Origin: Sulfurovum indicum | GTDB lineage: Bacteria; Campylobacterota; Campylobacteria; Campylobacterales; Sulfurovaceae | Reading direction: 5' to 3' | Assembly (NCBI RefSeq): GCF_014931715.1 | Contig: NZ_CP063164.1 | Coordinates: forward strand, 1,178,001 to 1,242,000 | DNA length: 64,000 nucleotides | Shown here: in pieces, positions 33,762 through 43,622 of the stretch | Layout: every line of letters begins with the position of its first letter | Numbering within the stretch: the stretch's first letter is position 1 | The notes under the pieces: model-generated | Databases searched by the model: none | Told to the model about the DNA's origin: nothing | The model's input: the letters and a program-made list of their open reading frames with translations, nothing else | Translations under genes and position numbers: made by a program

Positions 33762-36700
33762 ATGCCAAAACGCGAAGATATCAAAACCATTTTACTTATT
33801 GGATCAGGACCGATCGTTATCGGACAAGCCTGTGAATTCGACTACTCCGGAACACAAGCAGCCAAAACGCTCAAAGAGCTTGGCTACCGTGTTGTACTTA
33901 TCAATTCAAACCCAGCTACGATCATGACCGATCCCGAGTTTGCCCACAGAACCTACATTGAGCCTATCACAGAAGATGTGATAAAGAAAATCATCGAGAA
34001 AGAGAATGTCGATGCCATCTTGCCGACAATGGGTGGACAGACAGCGCTCAATGTTGCTATGAGTATGTATGAGAAAGGAATGCTTGATGGTGTAGAATTC
34101 CTTGGTGCGAACCCTGCTGCCATCAAAAAGGGTGAGGACAGACAGGAGTTCAAAGAGGCGATGATCAAGATCGGTATGGACCTTCCCATCTCCCAATACG
34201 CCTACAATATGGATGAAGCGCTTGATGCAGCCAAAAAGATCGGTTTCCCGCTGATCATCCGTGCATCCTACACACTGGCCGGCGGAGGTTCAGGTGTAGC
34301 CTATAACATGGATGAATTCAAAGAGATCGTAAAAGGCGGACTTGAAGCTTCTCCTATCTCTGAGATCCTTATTGAAGAGTCGCTGCTTGGATGGAAAGAG
34401 TATGAGATGGAGGTCATCCGTGACCGCGAGGACAACTGTATCATTGTCTGTTCCATCGAGAACTTTGACCCCATGGGCGTACATACCGGCGACTCTATTA
34501 CCATTGCACCTGCCCTTACCCTGACCGACAAAGAGTATCAGCGTATGCGTGATGCCTCTTTTGCCATCCTCAGAGAAGTCGGTGTCGATACCGGCGGATC
34601 GAATGTACAGTTCTCCATCAATCCGGAAACTGGACGTATGATCGTTATTGAGATGAACCCGAGAGTCAGCCGCTCTTCTGCATTGGCATCCAAAGCGACA
34701 GGATACCCTATTGCCAAAGTAGCAACTCTCCTGGCTGTAGGATACACACTTGACGAGATCACAAACGATATTACAGGAACGCCGGCATCATTTGAACCGG
34801 TCATCGACTACATCGTGACAAAACTTCCACGCTTTACTTTCGAAAAATTCCCAATGGCAGACTCCACTCTGACTACGGCTATGAAGTCAGTCGGTGAAGC
34901 AATGAGTATGGGAAGAACGTTCAAAGAGTCTTTCCAGAAAGCACTCTGTTCCCTTGAGACCGGACTCACCGGATTCAATGAGATCAAATGTGACAGTGAA
35001 ACACTCATAAGAGAGATACGCCGTCCTAATGCGCAGCGTATGCTTTATGTCTATGAAGGTCTCAGACGCGGTATGAGCGTCGATGCGATCTTTGATCTTT
35101 GTAAGATCGACCGTTGGTTCCTCTATCAGTTTGAAGAGCTTGTTACACAGGAAAAAGCAATGGACATCGCCCTTCTCTCTGATGCAACACGTCTTAGAGA
35201 GGCAAAAGCAGATGGCTTCTCAGATGCCTATATAGCAGAAGTGATCAATAAGAAAGAGGGGCTGAACCTTACTGAAAACGATATTTACAATGCCAGAGAA
35301 AAACTGGGTATTGCATTGGAATACAATGAAGTGGATACCTGTGCAGCAGAGTTCAAGGCACTTACACCGTACCTCTACTCTACAACAAACATCACCAAGC
35401 TTCCGCAGCCTGCAAAGACAGAGTCTGATGAGAAAAAAGTCCTTGTTATCGGTGGTGGACCAAACCGTATCGGTCAAGGTATCGAGTTTGACTACTGTTG
35501 TGTCCATGCGGCATTCGCACTGGAAGATATGGGTATCAAATCTATCATGTACAACTGTAACCCTGAGACTGTCTCAACAGACTATGATACATCCGATATA
35601 CTCTACTTCGAACCGATCGATTTTGAGCATGTCAGAAATGTGATCGAAGTTGAAAAGCCTGATGGTGTCATTGTTCACTTTGGAGGGCAGACACCGCTCA
35701 AACTGGCAAAGAACCTTACAGCTATCGGGGCAAAGATCTCCGGTACTTCAGCCAAAGTCATTGACCTTGCGGAAGACAGGGAACTGTTCTCGAACTTCAT
35801 TAGTGATCTTGGGCTTAAACAGCCTGCAAACGGTACAGCTTTTGCCAAAGATGAAGCGATGGCCATTGCCAACCGGATCGGATACCCTGTACTGATACGT
35901 CCAAGCTTTGTTCTTGGCGGACGCGGCATGAGAACCGTCTATAACGATGCTGAACTGCGTGAATACCTGGATGAAGCGGTCAGTGTTTCCAATGAAGCAC
36001 CGGTACTGATTGACAAATTCCTTGACAATGCCATCGAGCTTGATGTAGATGCTATCTCAGACGGTACAGATGTCTATATCGGTTCAGTCATGCAGCATAT
36101 TGAAGAGGCGGGGATCCACTCCGGTGACTCTGCATGTTCATTGCCGCCGGTTTCCATTTCCGAAGCATTGGTCGAGGAGGTTAAAGAACAGACTGCGAAG
36201 ATCGCACTTGGTCTTGGTGTGGTTGGACTGCTGAACATCCAGTATGCCATCCACAAAGGTGAGATATACCTGATCGAGGTGAACCCGAGAGCATCAAGAA
36301 CCGTACCGTTCGTCTCCAAAGCAACCGGTGTACCTCTGGCAAAAGTAGCCACGCGTGTCATGATACGCGGAGACCTTAAAGAGGCACTCAAATACTACGA
36401 TACCTTCAATGTAGTAAACTTCGACAAGAAAATCATGGAGCCGAATCTCAAAGGCCATGTTGCTGTAAAAGAGGCTGTATTCCCGTTCAACAAGCTTCCG
36501 GGATCAGACCTGATTCTTGGTCCAGAGATGAAATCAACCGGAGAGGTAATGGGAATATCAGAGAACTTTGGTATGAGTTTTGCCAAGTCCCAGTTCGCTT
36601 CCAAGAACAATATTCCGTTAGAGGGAAAACTCTTCCTCTCACTCACAGAGGTCGATAAACCGCAGGCCGGAGAGATTGGAAAAATGTTTACAGATCTCGG

Positions 36701-37022
36701 ATTTGAGATCGTAGCAACATCCGGAACACATGCAGCACTTGAAGCAGCAGAAGTAGCATCGACCAAAGTGCTCAAGATCTCTGAAGGTCGTCCAAATATT
36801 GACGATATGATCAAAAATGAAGAGATCGCTTTGGCCATTAATACCAGTGACAACAAAGCAAGTAAGGCCGATGCAAAAATGATCCGTCAGTCGGTACTTG
36901 CAAACAATGTTGCCTATTTTACCACTATTGCAGCAGCACGTGCTACTGCACTGGCTATCAAAGAGTTAAAAGCACATGATGGATGTCTCGATCCCAAAGC
37001 TTTGCAAGACTACCTTTCGTAA
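33762..37022 (+). CDS. carB: Carbamoyl-phosphate synthase large subunit
   Basis: A 1086-residue enzyme making carbamoyl phosphate for arginine and pyrimidines. It consists of two homologous ATP-grasp halves, each with a [17 protein letters not shown] or [16 protein letters not shown] motif and an [16 protein letters not shown] or [16 protein letters not shown] motif. A C-terminal MGS-like allosteric domain starts near 945. Full length and intact. The stop TAA shares one base with the next ATG (TAATG). carA is not in the window. Confidence 0.98.
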   Translation: MPKREDIKTILLIGSGPIVIGQACEFDYSGTQAAKTLKELGYRVVLINSNPATIMTDPEFAHRTYIEPITEDVIKKIIEKENVDAILPTMGGQTALNVAMSMYEKGMLDGVEFLGANPAAIKKGEDRQEFKEAMIKIGMDLPISQYAYNMDEALDAAKKIGFPLIIRASYTLAGGGSGVAYNMDEFKEIVKGGLEASPISEILIEESLLGWKEYEMEVIRDREDNCIIVCSIENFDPMGVHTGDSITIAPALTLTDKEYQRMRDASFAILREVGVDTGGSNVQFSINPETGRMIVIEMNPRVSRSSALASKATGYPIAKVATLLAVGYTLDEITNDITGTPASFEPVIDYIVTKLPRFTFEKFPMADSTLTTAMKSVGEAMSMGRTFKESFQKALCSLETGLTGFNEIKCDSETLIREIRRPNAQRMLYVYEGLRRGMSVDAIFDLCKIDRWFLYQFEELVTQEKAMDIALLSDATRLREAKADGFSDAYIAEVINKKEGLNLTENDIYNAREKLGIALEYNEVDTCAAEFKALTPYLYSTTNITKLPQPAKTESDEKKVLVIGGGPNRIGQGIEFDYCCVHAAFALEDMGIKSIMYNCNPETVSTDYDTSDILYFEPIDFEHVRNVIEVEKPDGVIVHFGGQTPLKLAKNLTAIGAKISGTSAKVIDLAEDRELFSNFISDLGLKQPANGTAFAKDEAMAIANRIGYPVLIRPSFVLGGRGMRTVYNDAELREYLDEAVSVSNEAPVLIDKFLDNAIELDVDAISDGTDVYIGSVMQHIEEAGIHSGDSACSLPPVSISEALVEEVKEQTAKIALGLGVVGLLNIQYAIHKGEIYLIEVNPRASRTVPFVSKATGVPLAKVATRVMIRGDLKEALKYYDTFNVVNFDKKIMEPNLKGHVAVKEAVFPFNKLPGSDLILGPEMKSTGEVMGISENFGMSFAKSQFASKNNIPLEGKLFLSLTEVDKPQAGEIGKMFTDLGFEIVATSGTHAALEAAEVASTKVLKISEGRPNIDDMIKNEEIALAINTSDNKASKADAKMIRQSVLANNVAYFTTIAAARATALAIKELKAHDGCLDPKALQDYLS

Positions 37023-37480
37023 TGAGCAACAAAGTGGGAAGAGAAGTACTGAAAGAGCTTGTCTTTCTCACGCAGACCGATACTACCATCGGCTTTGTCT
37101 CTCAAGATCCGGATAGACTGACTGCTGTCAAACAGCGCCCCTCTCACAAATATTACATCAAAGCTGTCAACAGTCTTCATACACTTAAAACATTTACCCG
37201 TGTCCCATCCTGCCATAAAAAAAGAGTCAGAAGAGCAAATAAAACAACCTATGTTATGCCAAACAGAGACTCTTACCGTGTAGTAAAAGAGAAACACCAT
37301 CTTTTACTTCTGAATCGTCTTAAATGGGCCTATACGACCTCGGCAAACCTTAGCGGTCACTCTTATGACGAGACCTTTGCAAAAGAGGCGGCTGATGTCA
37401 TTATTGAACCGCTCAAAAAGGCAAATACCCCCTCCTCTATTTTTAAACTGGGGAAAAACCAAATAAAAAGGATACGCTGA
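37022..37480 (+). CDS. Sua5/YciO/YrdC-family protein, short form
   Basis: A 152-residue YrdC-fold protein. FLTQTDTTIGFVSQD corresponds to the TDTVYGL nucleotide-binding motif, and WAYTTSANLSG matches the conserved STSANxSG. Proper YrdC enzymes make threonylcarbamoyl-AMP for tRNA t6A. This copy is at the short end for the family and its KR-rich PSCHKKRVRRAN region is atypical, so catalytic activity is unsure. Linked to carB and the HIT gene by 1-bp stop/start overlaps. Confidence 0.75.
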   Translation: MSNKVGREVLKELVFLTQTDTTIGFVSQDPDRLTAVKQRPSHKYYIKAVNSLHTLKTFTRVPSCHKKRVRRANKTTYVMPNRDSYRVVKEKHHLLLLNRLKWAYTTSANLSGHSYDETFAKEAADVIIEPLKKANTPSSIFKLGKNQIKRIR

Positions 37481-37863
37481 TGTCGCTTCTCTATGAAAAT
37501 GAAAACATCCGCATTGAGACTGAAGAGAGTGAAGTACCATGGCTTAAGATCTTTACCCGGTATCCTTACAGAGAAATGAGTGATGTTCCTGCCGAGATCA
37601 AACTTGAGATATACGATCTTTTGGACATTATTGAAAGAGAGATGATCTCCTGCTATGCTCCTGAAAAGATCAACATAGCCTCCTTTGGAAACTATCTGCC
37701 GCATGTACACTGGCACATCATGGCACGTTTTAAAGAAGACAGTTTCTTTCCTGAACCGATGTGGGGAAGAAAACAGCGTGATGCAAACCTTGACCTTCCT
37801 TCATTTGAAGCATTCTGCAGACAAGTAGTTAAGAAGATATCCTATATTGAGAGGAAATTATAA
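37480..37863 (+). CDS. HIT-family protein
   Basis: A 127-residue histidine-triad protein. LPHVHWHIM is the HxHxH motif whose central histidine attacks nucleotide phosphoramidates or dinucleotides. The substrate is unknown. Overlaps both neighbours by one base (TGATG and TAATG), part of a tightly coupled set after carB. Confidence 0.87.
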   Translation: MSLLYENENIRIETEESEVPWLKIFTRYPYREMSDVPAEIKLEIYDLLDIIEREMISCYAPEKINIASFGNYLPHVHWHIMARFKEDSFFPEPMWGRKQRDANLDLPSFEAFCRQVVKKISYIERKL

Positions 37864-38438
37864 TGGCTGAACAAGACCGCATAAAATGGAACAGAAAATA
37901 TCAGGAGCAGCCAACTCTGCTGGAAACACGTCCTCCCAGTCCTCTACTGGAGAAGTTTTTCAGCCATGCACCGGGCCATCAGGCGATCGACCTTGCCTGT
38001 GGTAGCGGAAGGCATACCCTCTTTTTGGCACAGAACGGTTTTCATGTTGATGCTGTCGATATCTCTTCCGTTGCACTGGAGAGATTGAAACAGAGAACAA
38101 AAGATCTTAACGTCACACTTCATGAGGTCGATCTTGAAAACTTTACTCCTGAAAAAGACAAATATGATCTTGCCGTCATGACAAACTATCTTGACAGAGA
38201 ACTTATTGGCCGTACTGCAAAAATACTCAAACCGCATGCACTTTTTGTTCTGGAAACCTACATGGAGCATCCGGAAAATGAGAAAAAAGACTCAAATCCG
38301 GATTTTCTGCTGCAGGAAAAAGAACTTTTGAAACTTTTTAGTAACGACTTTACCGTTCTTGCATACGAAGAACTCTGGAATGAAACTCATGAACTTTACA
38401 AGATGCGTAAACAGTCTATTGTTGTTCAAAAGAACTAA
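37863..38438 (+). CDS. Class I SAM-dependent methyltransferase
   Basis: A 191-residue Rossmann methyltransferase. AIDLACGSGRHTLFLAQNG is motif I, VDAVDIS motif II, and YDLAVMTNYLDR motif IV. It resembles TehB-like small-molecule methylases. A clear paralogue lies at 42999-43589 with the same order of motifs. Function unknown. Last of the coupled chain behind carB. Confidence 0.85.
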   Translation: MAEQDRIKWNRKYQEQPTLLETRPPSPLLEKFFSHAPGHQAIDLACGSGRHTLFLAQNGFHVDAVDISSVALERLKQRTKDLNVTLHEVDLENFTPEKDKYDLAVMTNYLDRELIGRTAKILKPHALFVLETYMEHPENEKKDSNPDFLLQEKELLKLFSNDFTVLAYEELWNETHELYKMRKQSIVVQKN

Positions 38439-38461
38439 AACACTTATCTATCAGATGAACT

Positions 38462-38494
38462 TAAGTGATATTAAAAAAAATTCAATATCACTTA
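38462..38494. promoter_or_regulatory. 11-bp inverted repeat upstream of sorA
   Basis: TAAGTGATATT (38462-38472) and its exact reverse complement AATATCACTTA (38484-38494) are separated by an 11-bp A-rich spacer, 124 bp before sorA. It has no T-tract on either strand, so it looks more like an operator than a terminator. No regulator is identified. Confidence 0.45.
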
Positions 38495-38617
38495 TTAACT
38501 CACTTTTAGAAAAACTACATTAAATAAGACAATTTTTCTCTTTTTTTCAGGCTTGCTTAAGCAGTGTCTCACGATAATCGCTTCACATAAAAAATATACC
38601 CTAACAAAAGGTAACAT

Positions 38618-39823
38618 ATGGAAAGAAGAGATTTTTTCAAGAAAGCTGCAGTAACCGCCGGTGCAGCAGCTTTAGGCACTTCAACACTTGAGGCAGGGCT
38701 AACACACCAACCTATAGACAACAGAGAGATATCAAAGTTCGCTTTCCCCGAAAAACGTCCACTGATCACTTTCTCGGACAGACCACCGCTGCTGGAGACA
38801 CCAAGAGATGTTTTTACCTCTGCATTAACCCCCAATGATCAATTCTTCGTTCGTTGGCACATGCCGGATATCCCGACACATATCGATCCTGAGAAGTTCA
38901 CAGTCAATGTAAACGGTCTTGTTGAACATGAGCTAAAGATCTCCCTGAATGAACTTAAAACACAGTATGAACAGGTAGAGGTAACAGCCGTACTGCAGTG
39001 TGGCGGTAACAGCCGTTCCGCATTCACTCCGACAGCAGGAGGGATACAATGGGGTAACGGTGCAATGGGATGTGCCACATGGAAAGGGGTACGTCTCAGT
39101 GATATCCTCGACAAAGCCGGTCTGAAAAAAGGTGCAGAATGGATCGGGTTTAACGGCAGCGAGAAAGCTGCATACTATGAAACACCGGAGTTTATCCGTG
39201 AGCTGCGTCTTGATGAACTTGATGACCACGTGATCCTTGCCTATGAGATGAACGGAGAAGACCTGCCTTACCTGAACGGTTATCCGCTCAGACTGGTAAT
39301 TCCCGGCTCATACTCGGACTCATGGGTAAAAATGCTCTCCAACATCACAGTAACAGACAAGTACAAAAAACTATTCTTCATGGATGTTGCCTACCGTGTA
39401 CCTGATAATGAATGTGAGTGTGAAACACCACAAAAGAGATTCCCAAAAACCAAGCCTATCAATAAAATGAATGTCAAATCAGTCATAGGCTACCCTACAC
39501 CAGACTCTATCATCAACCATAAGTCACATGTGGTCGTACGCGGTGTTGCTTGGGATGACGGGCACGGTATCCAGGATGTATTTATCTCCATTGATGGCGG
39601 TAAAACCTGGGACAAAGCGATCCTCGATAGCGGGAAACTGGGACGTTATGCTTACAGAGCTTTCAGATATCCGTTCAAACCAATGGGATACGGAAAACTC
39701 ACCATCATGGCAAAAGCAGTCAATAAGATCGGACAAGAGCAGCCATTTGCCGAAGATGTCAAATGGAACCACGGCGGATACAAATTCAACGGTATTGACA
39801 AAGTTACCGTTGAAGTCATATAA
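38618..39823 (+). CDS. sorA: Sulfite dehydrogenase molybdopterin subunit (SorA-like)
   Basis: A 401-residue periplasmic molybdoenzyme exported by Tat (RRDFFKKA at the N-terminus). VLQCGGNSRS contains C128, the expected molybdenum ligand of the sulfite oxidase family, and WGNGAMGCATWKGVRL follows. The C-terminal dimerisation domain (about 285-400) includes VRGVAWDDGHGIQDVFISIDGG. It is paired with a cytochrome c 9 bp downstream, as in SorAB, which oxidises sulfite to sulfate. YedY-like enzymes share the fold, but the partner and domain content favour SorA. Confidence 0.88.
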   Translation: MERRDFFKKAAVTAGAAALGTSTLEAGLTHQPIDNREISKFAFPEKRPLITFSDRPPLLETPRDVFTSALTPNDQFFVRWHMPDIPTHIDPEKFTVNVNGLVEHELKISLNELKTQYEQVEVTAVLQCGGNSRSAFTPTAGGIQWGNGAMGCATWKGVRLSDILDKAGLKKGAEWIGFNGSEKAAYYETPEFIRELRLDELDDHVILAYEMNGEDLPYLNGYPLRLVIPGSYSDSWVKMLSNITVTDKYKKLFFMDVAYRVPDNECECETPQKRFPKTKPINKMNVKSVIGYPTPDSIINHKSHVVVRGVAWDDGHGIQDVFISIDGGKTWDKAILDSGKLGRYAYRAFRYPFKPMGYGKLTIMAKAVNKIGQEQPFAEDVKWNHGGYKFNGIDKVTVEVI

Positions 39824-39832
39824 GGAAACAGA

Positions 39833-40141
39833 ATGAAGAAAATTATTTTAACTACTTTTACAGCCATGATACCGTTAATGGCACAGGTCAAGGAGAAAGT
39901 CGAGGTTCCCTATGTTGCCTTTCCTATCAAGATGGGAGAAGGTTTTAATGCCGTTCAGGCAAACTGTCTGATGTGTCACTCATTTGGATACATCATCAAC
40001 CAGGGAAAACAATCCAGAAAATTCTGGAGAGGGAAAGTAGACAAGATGATCGTCCATTTCAAAGCACCCATCTCAGACAAAGATGCCAAGATCGTGACAG
40101 ACTATCTCTTTGAACACTACGGGAACGGAAAAGAGCAATAA
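39833..40141 (+). CDS. sorB: Sulfite dehydrogenase cytochrome c subunit (SorB-like)
   Basis: A 102-residue periplasmic cytochrome with a signal peptide (1-17) and a single heme site CLMCH at 45-49 in VQANCLMCHSFGYI. It would accept electrons from SorA and pass them to terminal oxidase cytochromes. AGGAAA precedes the start. A perfect hairpin lies 35 bp after the stop. Confidence 0.87.
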   Translation: MKKIILTTFTAMIPLMAQVKEKVEVPYVAFPIKMGEGFNAVQANCLMCHSFGYIINQGKQSRKFWRGKVDKMIVHFKAPISDKDAKIVTDYLFEHYGNGKEQ

Positions 40142-40175
40142 AGGGCTTTCCTGCCAAGTTCCATACTTCACTTCT

Positions 40176-40194
40176 TCCCACATCTAATGTGGGA
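40176..40194. repeat. Perfect 8-bp hairpin after sorB
   Basis: TCCCACAT/ATGTGGGA around a CTA loop. The nearest T-tract (five T near 40205) is too far for a canonical terminator. Similar TTCCCACGT sequences occur at 62273 and 63921, so it may belong to a dispersed repeat. Confidence 0.5.
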
Positions 40195-40257
40195 GCACTA
40201 TACCCTTTTTGAGACAACACATAGCTTATTGAACACGGAATATGCAATAAAATTGCT

Positions 40258-40890
40258 TCATCCGGGTTGAACTATCGTTCCCTTGCTTCTGCGTACGATC
40301 GTATCCCGATAGAGCCATGAGGCCTTTAGCCTTTCTCTCTGTTCAAGTAGAAGCTGCGGCGTATCATAGAGCCCGGCTTCTTCCCTCTGCCGCTGTGCTT
40401 CGTACAACACCAGTGCCGTTGCTACGGATACATTGAGACTCTGTACCATTCCCTGCATGGGAATGACTATGCTCCTGTCTGCCATAGCAGCAACCTGTGG
40501 GCTTACCCCCTCTTTCTCATTCCCCACGATAATGAGTGTGGGCCTGGTATAGTCTACCTCTCTAAACGAAACAGCATTCTCGTCCAGATGGGTTACAAAT
40601 ATCTGATACCCTTCATCCTTTTTTTGTTTTAAGAACGAAAACTTCTTCTCTGTATCAATACGTTCACGCTCCACCCATCGGTGTGCTCCCTGTGTGATAC
40701 TCTTGTGTACCCTGACAGCTTTGTTGTCTTTGGTCGCATAGTACAGATACAATACTCCCGCCCCGTCACAGCTTCGTGTAATGGCAGAGAGGTTTTGTGA
40801 ACTGTGGACATCATCACAGAATAGCTGCAGATCGGGCTGTTTTTTACAAAGGACCATATCGATCCGTCTGATACGTGCTTCATATAACAT
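40258..40890 (-). CDS. TrmH-family RNA 2'-O-methyltransferase
   Basis: A 210-residue SPOUT methylase. NLSAITRSCDGAGV is motif 1, IIVGNEKEGVS motif 2 and IPMQGMVQSLNVSVATALVLYE motif 3 of the trefoil-knot fold. The pattern best resembles TrmH, which methylates G18 of tRNA, although rRNA targets are possible. The C-terminal tail is basic. Convergent with sorB. Confidence 0.88.
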   Translation of the reverse strand: MLYEARIRRIDMVLCKKQPDLQLFCDDVHSSQNLSAITRSCDGAGVLYLYYATKDNKAVRVHKSITQGAHRWVERERIDTEKKFSFLKQKKDEGYQIFVTHLDENAVSFREVDYTRPTLIIVGNEKEGVSPQVAAMADRSIVIPMQGMVQSLNVSVATALVLYEAQRQREEAGLYDTPQLLLEQRERLKASWLYRDTIVRRSKGTIVQPG

Positions 40891-41000
40891 AGTGAAAGTA
40901 TAACAGAATGTTTCACATGCAGAAGCAAAACCACTTACGCAAACTCGTTTTGTATCCCATGCTGTGGAACTGAAAAAGTGAGGAAACCAATAAATTCAGA

Positions 41001-41006
41001 TATAAT
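41001..41006 (+). promoter_or_regulatory. Probable -10 box
   Basis: TATAAT 28 bp before the start at 41034, giving a short leader for the 41034-42164 gene set. Confidence 0.5.
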
Positions 41007-41033
41007 ACGGCAATTCAAACAAAAAAGAGAACC

Positions 41034-41528
41034 ATGTGTGATTTTAACAACTTAAGTGATGAAGAGAAACGTCACTACCATGAGATACTTCTGGATGCTG
41101 CACAAAAATTTGGCGGAAAAAACTTTTTTCTGCATCTACTTGAAGCGGTACGTGAAGCCAACCCGCATCCTTTAACTACAGCCAACCGTACCTTTACGAT
41201 GGAGCTTGGTGAAGTCAAATGGAACAAGGTCATATTCAATGACAAACTACAGCTGCTTCTCAAAGCCAGAGTACATGAGAGCAGACAACAGAATCTTCTT
41301 CCTGATGAAGAAGCACCAAACTATAAAAAAGTACTCAACCTTGTACGAACACTCAGACCCATTGTCTTTCATGTCAAGCCGACCAGCCAGGAAGATGGCC
41401 CCGGCTTCTTTTTTCAGCCTTTTGAAGTAATAGACCCAAAAACCACCAGACTCAGTCCTCTTTTTGATGCACTTTTCTTCTGCTCTATCGATACAGTCAA
41501 AAAAGTATTGAACTATGAACCCAGATAA
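41034..41528 (+). CDS. Conserved cytoplasmic protein, unknown function
   Basis: A 164-residue soluble protein without signal or membrane segments and not recognised. It has a helical N-terminal half (EEKRHYHEILLDAAQKFGG) and a beta-rich C-terminal half (RPIVFHVKPTSQED, FQPFEVIDPKTTRLSPLFDALFF). It overlaps the YwbE gene by 14 bp, so co-expression with the next two small genes is likely. Confidence 0.7.
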   Translation: MCDFNNLSDEEKRHYHEILLDAAQKFGGKNFFLHLLEAVREANPHPLTTANRTFTMELGEVKWNKVIFNDKLQLLLKARVHESRQQNLLPDEEAPNYKKVLNLVRTLRPIVFHVKPTSQEDGPGFFFQPFEVIDPKTTRLSPLFDALFFCSIDTVKKVLNYEPR

Positions 41529-41718
41529 AGATGGCAGAAAACGTACCAATATCCGCTACGGGTTGAATGTGGGTGTCGTTTTAAAAGAAGATCAGCCCAC
41601 GGGGTACATCACTTACGGCAAAGTACAAAAGATCCTCACCAGCTCTCCTGCCCACCCGCATGGTATCAAAGTACGTTTGAATACCGGAGAGGTCGGACGT
41701 GTAAAAGAGATACTGTGA
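41515..41718 (+). CDS. YwbE-family small protein (DUF2196)
   Basis: A 67-residue basic protein matching YwbE from end to end: RTNIRYGLNVGVVLKEDQ, then TSSPAHPHGIKVRL and GEVGRVKEIL. Function unknown; the fold is probably a small beta-barrel. Overlaps its neighbours by 14 bp upstream and 4 bp (GTGA) downstream. Confidence 0.85.
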   Translation: MNPDKDGRKRTNIRYGLNVGVVLKEDQPTGYITYGKVQKILTSSPAHPHGIKVRLNTGEVGRVKEIL

Positions 41719-42164
41719 CGCTCTTCATAGATGGTGACGCTTTCCCAAACCTGCTTAAACCGATTTTGCTGAGAAGTATTGAACGTCTTTCCCTCTCTAC
41801 GATCGTGATTGCCAATAAAAAGATCAACATTGGGAGATCAGTATATATTGAATATATCACTGTCGACCATGGAGCCGATGAAGCTGACCATCATATAGTA
41901 GCGCTCTGTCAGAGAGGAGACCTTGTTATTACTGCCGATATTCCTCTGGCAGACCGTATCATCAGCAAAGATGCCCATGCCATTGACCATAGAGGGGAAC
42001 TCTACAGCAAAGAGAACATCAAACAGTATCTTGCAATGCGTAATTTAATGGAAAGCATACGCGAAAGCGGTGAAATGACAGGCGGTCCCAAACCGTTCGG
42101 ACAGAAAGATGCCCATGCCTTTGCCAATCAGTTCAATGCTTTTTTGGCAAAGTATTACAGATAA
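41715..42164 (+). CDS. YaiI/YqxD-family protein (DUF188)
   Basis: A 149-residue protein with a PIN-like nuclease outline: FIDGDAFPN at the N-terminus, VDHGADEADHHIV, GDLVITADIPLADRII and ending GGPKPFGQKDAHAFANQF. Function unproven. Start is GTG overlapping the YwbE stop. Convergent with xth with 2 bp between. Confidence 0.9.
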   Translation: MTLFIDGDAFPNLLKPILLRSIERLSLSTIVIANKKINIGRSVYIEYITVDHGADEADHHIVALCQRGDLVITADIPLADRIISKDAHAIDHRGELYSKENIKQYLAMRNLMESIRESGEMTGGPKPFGQKDAHAFANQFNAFLAKYYR

Positions 42165-42166
42165 AC

Positions 42167-42937
42167 CTATATTTCCAGTACCAGTTTCACCGGGCAATGG
42201 TCACTTCCCATGATATCATCCAGTATCTCAGCTTCAACGATCCTCTCTTTTAGATCTTCTGAGACAAAGAAATAATCTATCCTCCAGCCAACGTTCCGTC
42301 CTCGCGCCCCTGCCCTGTAGCTCCACCAGCTGTATCTATCCGGTATGTCACCATGCAGATGGCGGAAGGTATCGACATAGCCGTTGGCTATCAGTTTGTC
42401 CATCCATGCACGCTCTATGGGAAGAAATCCGGAAGTACCCTCATTGGCTTTGGGTCTGGCAAGGTCTATAGGCTTGTGGGCTGTATTGACATCTCCACAG
42501 ACAATAATAGATTTTCCTTCATCTCTGAGGGTATTGATGTGTTCGAGAAATCTCTCATAAAAAGAGAGCTTGTAAGCAAGACGCTCTTCACTGCTCTGGC
42601 CATTTGGAAAATAGACATTGAAAAAAGCGATATTCCCGAAGTGATACTCATTGATGCGCCCTTCATCAAGAATATCAACATGATCACAGGCATAAGCTTC
42701 ACCTTTAATATCGGTAAAGAGTGCTACACCTGACTGCCCTTTTTTTGAGGAAGCATTGATACTCTGAAATTTAAATTGACGATCAAAGATCGTTTCAGGT
42801 ATCTGGTCTGCTTCTGCTTTTATCTCCTGCAGACCAAGAAAATCAACTTCTGTTTCATCGATCCATTTCAGTGCCTCTTTTTTGGCAACAGCTCTGATCC
42901 CATTCACATTCCATGAGATAAAAGTGAGTTTTTTCAT
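42167..42937 (-). CDS. xth: Exodeoxyribonuclease III
   Basis: A 256-residue AP endonuclease/exonuclease. FISWNVNGIRA, LGLQEIKA (catalytic glutamate), VCGDVNTAHKPIDL, RYSWWSYRAGARGRNVGWRIDYFF and GSDHCPVKL (catalytic histidine) are all present. Start at 42937 follows GAGGG; a longer reading would add 17 residues before the conserved N-terminus. Base excision repair, possibly complementary to PolX. Confidence 0.96.
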   Translation of the reverse strand: MKKLTFISWNVNGIRAVAKKEALKWIDETEVDFLGLQEIKAEADQIPETIFDRQFKFQSINASSKKGQSGVALFTDIKGEAYACDHVDILDEGRINEYHFGNIAFFNVYFPNGQSSEERLAYKLSFYERFLEHINTLRDEGKSIIVCGDVNTAHKPIDLARPKANEGTSGFLPIERAWMDKLIANGYVDTFRHLHGDIPDRYSWWSYRAGARGRNVGWRIDYFFVSEDLKERIVEAEILDDIMGSDHCPVKLVLEI

Positions 42938-42998
42938 GCCTATACCCTCTGTTTTTTGGTAGAATAATAACCAAATAGATTGACACAAGGCTTAGAAA

Positions 42999-43589
42999 AT
43001 GGCACAAAAAGACAAAGAGCGCTGGGATGCAAAACACAGCAGGGATGAAATGCCCTGTACCCCTATAGAGCTCGTAACCAACTATGCATCTCTTGCACCG
43101 GGCAGACAGGCACTGGATATAGCCTGCGGTAACGGACGGCACAGCAGATATCTTGTCTCCCTGGGCTTTGAGGTCGATGCACTTGACATCTCTTCTGTTG
43201 CCATTGAAAGACTGCAGGGGTTGGCGGGTATTCATGCCAAAGAGGTGGATTTTGACACATATCAACTTCCCAAAGAGAAATACGATCTCATTATCAAGGC
43301 ATATTTTCTGCAGCGCAGACTCTTCTCCCAAATGATCGATGCACTTACCCCTGGAGGTATCATCATCCTGGAGACTTTCCTCCATCATACCGATAATGAA
43401 CGTGAACCCTCAAACCCGGCCTTCAGACTTAATGAGGGTGAACTTGAAGCCGCATTTGACGACAAGTGTGAGCTGCTGCATATCAGCGAATACTGGAGTA
43501 CCGATCATATGGGATATAAAACCATGAAGGCTGCTATGGTAGCAAAAAAGAAAAGCGGCGGCATGACAGATGAGGATTTCTGGTCTTGA
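42999..43589 (+). CDS. Class I SAM-dependent methyltransferase (paralogue)
   Basis: A 196-residue methyltransferase with motif I ALDIACGNGRHSRYLVSLG, motif II VDALDISSVAIERL and YDLIIKAYFLQRR. It is a paralogue of the protein at 37863-38438: both share the (A/D)xACGxGRH pattern, DISSVAxERL and ETxxxHxxNE. Divergent from xth. Substrate unknown. Confidence 0.84.
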   Translation: MAQKDKERWDAKHSRDEMPCTPIELVTNYASLAPGRQALDIACGNGRHSRYLVSLGFEVDALDISSVAIERLQGLAGIHAKEVDFDTYQLPKEKYDLIIKAYFLQRRLFSQMIDALTPGGIIILETFLHHTDNEREPSNPAFRLNEGELEAAFDDKCELLHISEYWSTDHMGYKTMKAAMVAKKKSGGMTDEDFWS

Positions 43590-43622
43590 CACGAAGATAA
43601 GACCTGAGATCGGACAAGAAAC

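Noticed and set aside
40176-40210. Intrinsic terminator after sorB
   Set aside because: The hairpin is sound, but the T run starts over 10 bases after the stem.
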